Part shown: positions 18,601 to 20,837 of the stretch, one piece after another
Layout of the letters: the number at the start of each line of letters is the position of its first letter
Position numbering within the stretch: position 1 is the stretch's first letter
Source: Lenisia limosa
Lineage: Eukaryota > Breviatea
DNA length: 20,837 bases
NCBI GenBank assembly: GCA_001655205.1
Contig: LPNZ01009526.1
Location: 1 to 20,837, forward strand
Reading direction: 5' to 3'
Made by a program: the position numbers and the translations under genes
The notes under the pieces: generated by a model
What the model was told of the DNA's origin: nothing
The model's database searches: none
The model's input: only the letters and a program-made list of their open reading frames with translations

Positions 18601-20837
18601 TTGCTGTGTTATTGCTTGTTTCTTTGTTATTATTTTGTTTGTTTGTTTGTTTGGAGCTTCAGATTAATCAGTTCGTGATAAGTACCTTTAAGCCAGTATT
18701 CTTCATCGAAATTTCTTTCGATTTACCCCCCNNNNNNNNNNNNNNNNNNNNNNNNNNNNNNNNNNNNNNNNNNNNNNNNNNNNNNNNNNNNNGTCAGCCA
18801 ACGGAGATGATTTGGGCATTTTTGTTTCATAAATTTTCAATTTACCCCCCCTCCCCCGCAGGCTTGATTGAAAGGATATTCGAAAGAGAACCGAGGTACA
18901 TTAGTGATTTAGATGAGGCACTTGCTCACCTCATTCCAATCGTACGAAATATCGTTTCAAGGTTTGGAGGGTTATTCCTTGGGCTTCATGCAATAAATGA
19001 AAAGTATTTGCAAAATCTGAAGTGAGTGAGACCTATTGTCATGGAAACTCCATTTCAGACACTTTGTCCAATAACTCAAAAAATGAATTGCACTGAGACC
19101 TAGTTATTACTTATTGTATCCACTCGTCTGATGATTGTCCGAGAAATCTCAATGATGCTCTGATTTGCTCGGGATGAACCCCCCTCATGTTATCTTTTCG
19201 ACTCCAAAACAGAGCAAATGATCATTTCACTGGATATATATAGGTCAACATTTCAACTGGATCATCAATCATATGATCATATCTTGGGCTTCCCTATGGT
19301 TCTAAAAAGATCGTTTCAATATCGATATAATATTCTCTTTTTTGGTATAGCAGGGACCCTAATCATATTCATCACAAGTGGATTTGGAAGGGTCAAGATT
19401 TCGACCCGAAAGTTGGTCATATGATCTCAAAGCAACCTTATATGGGTGTAAATCCTGTCGGGAAAAAATACAGCGAAGCTCACGAACTCTTAGGTCGCTC
19501 CCACGCAAAGGGTCTCGATATTCATTTGCTGAAGACTCAGCCACCCCTCTCCTTCCTGAGAAGCTGGCGAATATGAAAATTGGTTTGTGTGACATGTTTG
19601 CAGAATCCTTTATTTTTTTTACAAAAACCAAATTTCTGAATTATGATCTACTTAACAATAAGCGATATATTATGTTTGGTTTCAAGCGTTGTCCAATCTT
19701 CACTTTAATTTATAGATGATTTATCCAGTAAAATAGTTTGAGCCATATCTTATGTTAAGATTGAACTGGAAGCAGAAAAATGGGGGTGGAGTATGGACAA
19801 TAGGGTTTCACTTCGGTTCGAAAAAGAACACCAAAATATCGATAGTTTTCGAAGATTTATCGGGAAATTCAGTTTTCTTTCAAACCGAAGTGAAACACGA
19901 ATACATAGAGATTAATGCAAGGGATTTCAAAACAAAAATGCAAACTTTGAAGTACATTCACATCAGTATGCACTCCCATGGCCACGCTTAACCACTCATA
20001 GAACACACTCGAAAGTTCGAAGACGTTTCCTTCCAGGATGCCCTTGACCACGAAATGTACCTTTTTGACATTGTCACTTCACTGGAGGGTCTGAGCAGAG
20101 CCTGTCACGTGTCCACCCACTGTATTTTAAATGTTAGGGATTATTTGTCGGTAAAGTCGCTTTTGAAACTAGGATCATAAAGATCCGGAGGTGAACATTA
20201 TGATTAAGGATAATTATTTTATTACTTAAAGAATATTCTTCTTGGTTTTTAATGCTTTTTTCTACTTTTTTTTTTTGAGAAATTGTAGCTTTTTTAGTTT
20301 GAATTGCTTATGATATTGTTTATTACATTTTTTTTTTTTGCTTTTTTTACCTATTTTTAGAGTGGCATTCTTCCCTATTTGGTTCAAATTCGAGAAACAA
20401 CATACCCTGCTCTTCTCATTGCTATTAAAGCTAAGGTAACAAGGGCTCAAGTATAAGGTTTCAAATGATATCCACTTGGTAGATTGTATAGTTTAGCATT
20501 TCTTCTTTTGCAATATAGTCACTATTGAAACTAGGATCATAGAGATCCGGCGGTTGACTGTACACAAAGAAAAACACCCACAGAAAACGACAGAAACCAC
20601 ACTTAGATAGATAGCATTTCCTGTGACCAAATAACTAACAATATTCTATAGGCCTCAGAATCAGCCCATCGAGCCAATCGCGTTGTTCAAATCCAAGTAA
20701 ATCAGGCCGAAACTCGCATAGCCCTTGCATCCGCTTCTATTGACTCCCTTATGTCTACTGTGATGGCAGGGACGGCATTGAAGATTCTTATTGTCGGGGG
20801 AATTACTGTTTTGAAGATTGGGAGAATTGAATATCCA
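15644..20837 (+). CDS. ASCC2: ASCC2-like protein (activating signal cointegrator complex subunit 2), partial
   Basis: Exons: 15644-15748 (KPKKKSVVEMVKQKPSSASS), 15799-15909 (PANNEIWKMDKK), 17495-17608 (DDFHFWQQLAKDRSLDTFLS), 18122-18199 (SSLFLSSQVLAVFERLMDSG), 18401-18521 (SWAFDVSRILDLISLYFP), 18862-19021 (IERIFEREPRYISDLDEALA), a less certain exon from 19351, 20002-20150 (ALDHEMYLFDIVTSLEGLSR), 20361-20435 (GILPYLVQIRETTYPALLIA) and 20652 to beyond the edge. Phases match throughout except at the uncertain exon. Order and motifs follow ASCC2: an ANDLDW-like box, HDKFW-like box, a (F/W)xFD(I/V)xxILDL helix and YxSDLDEAL. In animals ASCC2 partners the ASCC3 helicase, binds K63-linked ubiquitin through a CUE domain and acts in alkylation repair and rescue of stalled ribosomes (yeast Cue3/Rqt3). 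The CUE region would lie beyond the window. The 5' end is in or before the gap at 15541-15637. The second intron (15910-17494, 1,585 bases) contains a complete antisense gene. Confidence 0.7.
16395..16483. repeat. MITE-like element A, full-length
   Basis: TAGGGCTTCACTTCGGTTCA at the left, AATATCGATAGTTTTCGAGT in the centre, TTTTTTTTGAACCCTA at the right. It lies in the long intron of the ASCC2-like gene, just beyond the 3' end of the nested antisense gene. Confidence 0.85.
16511..17093 (-). CDS. Two-exon antisense gene nested in an ASCC2-like intron, 104 residues, probable membrane protein
   Basis: Exon 1 (17093-16922) starts at ATG: MRLKKNKINTLPSSLFLSNH, then FQKLSKSFIPDIESTLTLCL, then GPATTITLWIGPVILGI. 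The donor is G|GTGAAA. The intron (16921-16654, 268 bases) contains a complete element A and a repeat B fragment. Exon 2 (16653-16511) follows GTGAG and reads RAVICKITIGSLFLVEDVGS, then GEEMELPRKPYVCDCWGGG, and ends at TAA. The phase matches (1). A hydrophobic stretch spans the junction (about residues 38-73), suggesting one or two membrane segments; the N-terminus is basic, and the C-terminus has a CDCWGGG motif. The family is not recognised. The plus-strand reading of exon 2 is also open, but has no matching partner exon. Confidence 0.5.
16694..16792. repeat. MITE-like element A, best-preserved full copy
   Basis: A nearly perfect inverted repeat: TAAGGCTTCACTTCGGTTCG at the left and CAAACCGAAGTGAAGCCTTA at the right, with AAATCCTCGAAAACTATCGA in the middle. 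The bounding TA on both sides fits a TA target duplication, as in Tc1/mariner-type MITEs. It lies inside the intron of the nested antisense gene. Confidence 0.9.
17150..17196 (+). repeat. Dispersed repeat B, partial copy
   Basis: GGTATCTGGCCAAAGATGTT, CAAGAGATATTTGATTATAG follow the repeat B order with divergence. It lies in the long ASCC2-like intron, upstream of the nested antisense gene. Confidence 0.55.
17299..17376. repeat. MITE-like element A, diverged and shortened
   Basis: AGTTAGGACTGAAATACTCG at the left, TCATCGATATATTTCGATAG in the centre and TTTTTGGATTGGAGTGAAAC then CCTA at the right. Confidence 0.65.
17677..17736. repeat. MITE-like element A, right part, cut by a gap
   Basis: Starts at the gap edge with ATAAATCCTCGAAAAATATC and ends TTTTTCGAACCGAAGTGAAG then CTCTA. 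The left part is missing in the gap 17628-17676, which starts after a G run. It lies in an ASCC2-like intron. Confidence 0.8.
19286..19360. repeat. MITE-like element A, degenerate copy
   Basis: GGGCTTCCCTATGGTTCTAA at the left, TCAATATCGATATAATATTC in the centre and TTTTTTGGTATAGCAGGGAC then CCTAA at the right. The right terminus contains the TATAG proposed as acceptor of an uncertain ASCC2-like exon at 19351. Confidence 0.55.
19801..19897. repeat. MITE-like element A, full-length
   Basis: TAGGGTTTCACTTCGGTTCG at the left, AAATATCGATAGTTTTCGAA in the centre and TTTCTTTCAAACCGAAGTGA then AACAC at the right. It lies in an ASCC2-like intron. Confidence 0.85.
20164..20191 (+). repeat. Single unit related to the minisatellite, in an ASCC2-like intron
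   Basis: TGAAACTAGGATCATAAAGA matches the unit of the array at 2218-2606, then diverges into TCCGGAGGT. It begins 14 bases after the GTAAAG donor. Confidence 0.85.
20523..20556 (+). repeat. Second single unit related to the minisatellite, in the next intron
   Basis: TATTGAAACTAGGATCATAG then AGATCCGGCGGT. It shares the TCCGGnGGT extension with the unit at 20164, so these two are closer to each other than to the array. Confidence 0.85.

Larger units (their letters stand above)
1314..18792. other. Fourteen assembly gaps (N runs)
   Basis: Gaps at 1314-1543, 3195-3257, 5762-5846, 6053-6223, 7506-7597, 8554-8563, 9008-9158, 9859-10072, 13033-13106, 13720-13774, 15541-15637, 17628-17676, 18204-18371 and 18732-18792. 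The span given simply runs from the first to the last gap. At least six begin directly after or within a poly-C or poly-G run (3182, 5751, 13707, 15535, 17617, 18726). Translations across them are meaningless, and three gene models have exons running into them. Confidence 0.99.

Noticed and set aside
19359-19631. Minus-strand frame of 90 codons as a gene
   Set aside because: No acceptor or donor support and no partner exon; the plus frame in the same place fits the phase needed by the ASCC2-like gene.
1-20837. tRNA or rRNA genes
   Set aside because: No cloverleaf with GGTTCGANNCC-type T loop and no rRNA-like conserved blocks were seen; the GGTTCGAA strings belong to element A.

Overview
The window is nuclear DNA from an intron-rich eukaryote, probably a protist. 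The longest uninterrupted coding stretch is only about 70 codons. Genes become readable only when many short exons (23 to about 200 bases) are joined at GT...AG junctions with matching phase. No tRNA, rRNA, bacterial operon structure or CRISPR is visible. In-frame stops behave as in the standard code (TGA, TAG and TAA all end reconstructed frames). I cannot name the lineage from this window. All gene models were joined by eye, using frame continuity and splice-site phase; exon ends are approximate where stated.

Layout. The left 9 kb is almost entirely minus-strand: a tentative C-terminal exon set (25-414), a basic proline/lysine-rich protein (697-2832), a serine/aspartate-rich protein (2965-4428), a small basic protein that may be a degenerate RhoGAP-like C-terminus (4990-5435), and a multi-exon fibrinogen-like protein (5615-8768). 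A 14-exon plus-strand gene of unknown function follows (9169-11888). Next come a tentative two-exon plus gene (12518-12754), a six-exon minus gene for a 134-residue protein with a signal peptide (13294-14665), and a two-exon plus gene of 79 residues (14950-15361). The right end is a plus-strand ASCC2-like gene (15644 to beyond the window). Its 1.6 kb intron holds a complete two-exon gene on the opposite strand (16511-17093).

Repeats explain much of the non-coding DNA. Three families recur: (A) palindromic elements of about 90 bases flanked by TA, resembling mariner-type MITEs; (B) a dispersed repeat of about 150 bases carrying a TGGCCGAAGCCGTCCACACC-like core; (C) a minisatellite with 30/32-base units inside an intron, with single-unit relatives in two introns of the ASCC2-like gene 18 kb away. 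In three places an element A terminus supplies or abuts the 3' splice site of a neighbouring exon. Fourteen N-gaps break the sequence; many start at poly-C/poly-G runs or cut through element A.

The genes do not form an obvious pathway. The only confidently recognised family is ASCC2 (ubiquitin binding, alkylation-damage and stalled-ribosome response).
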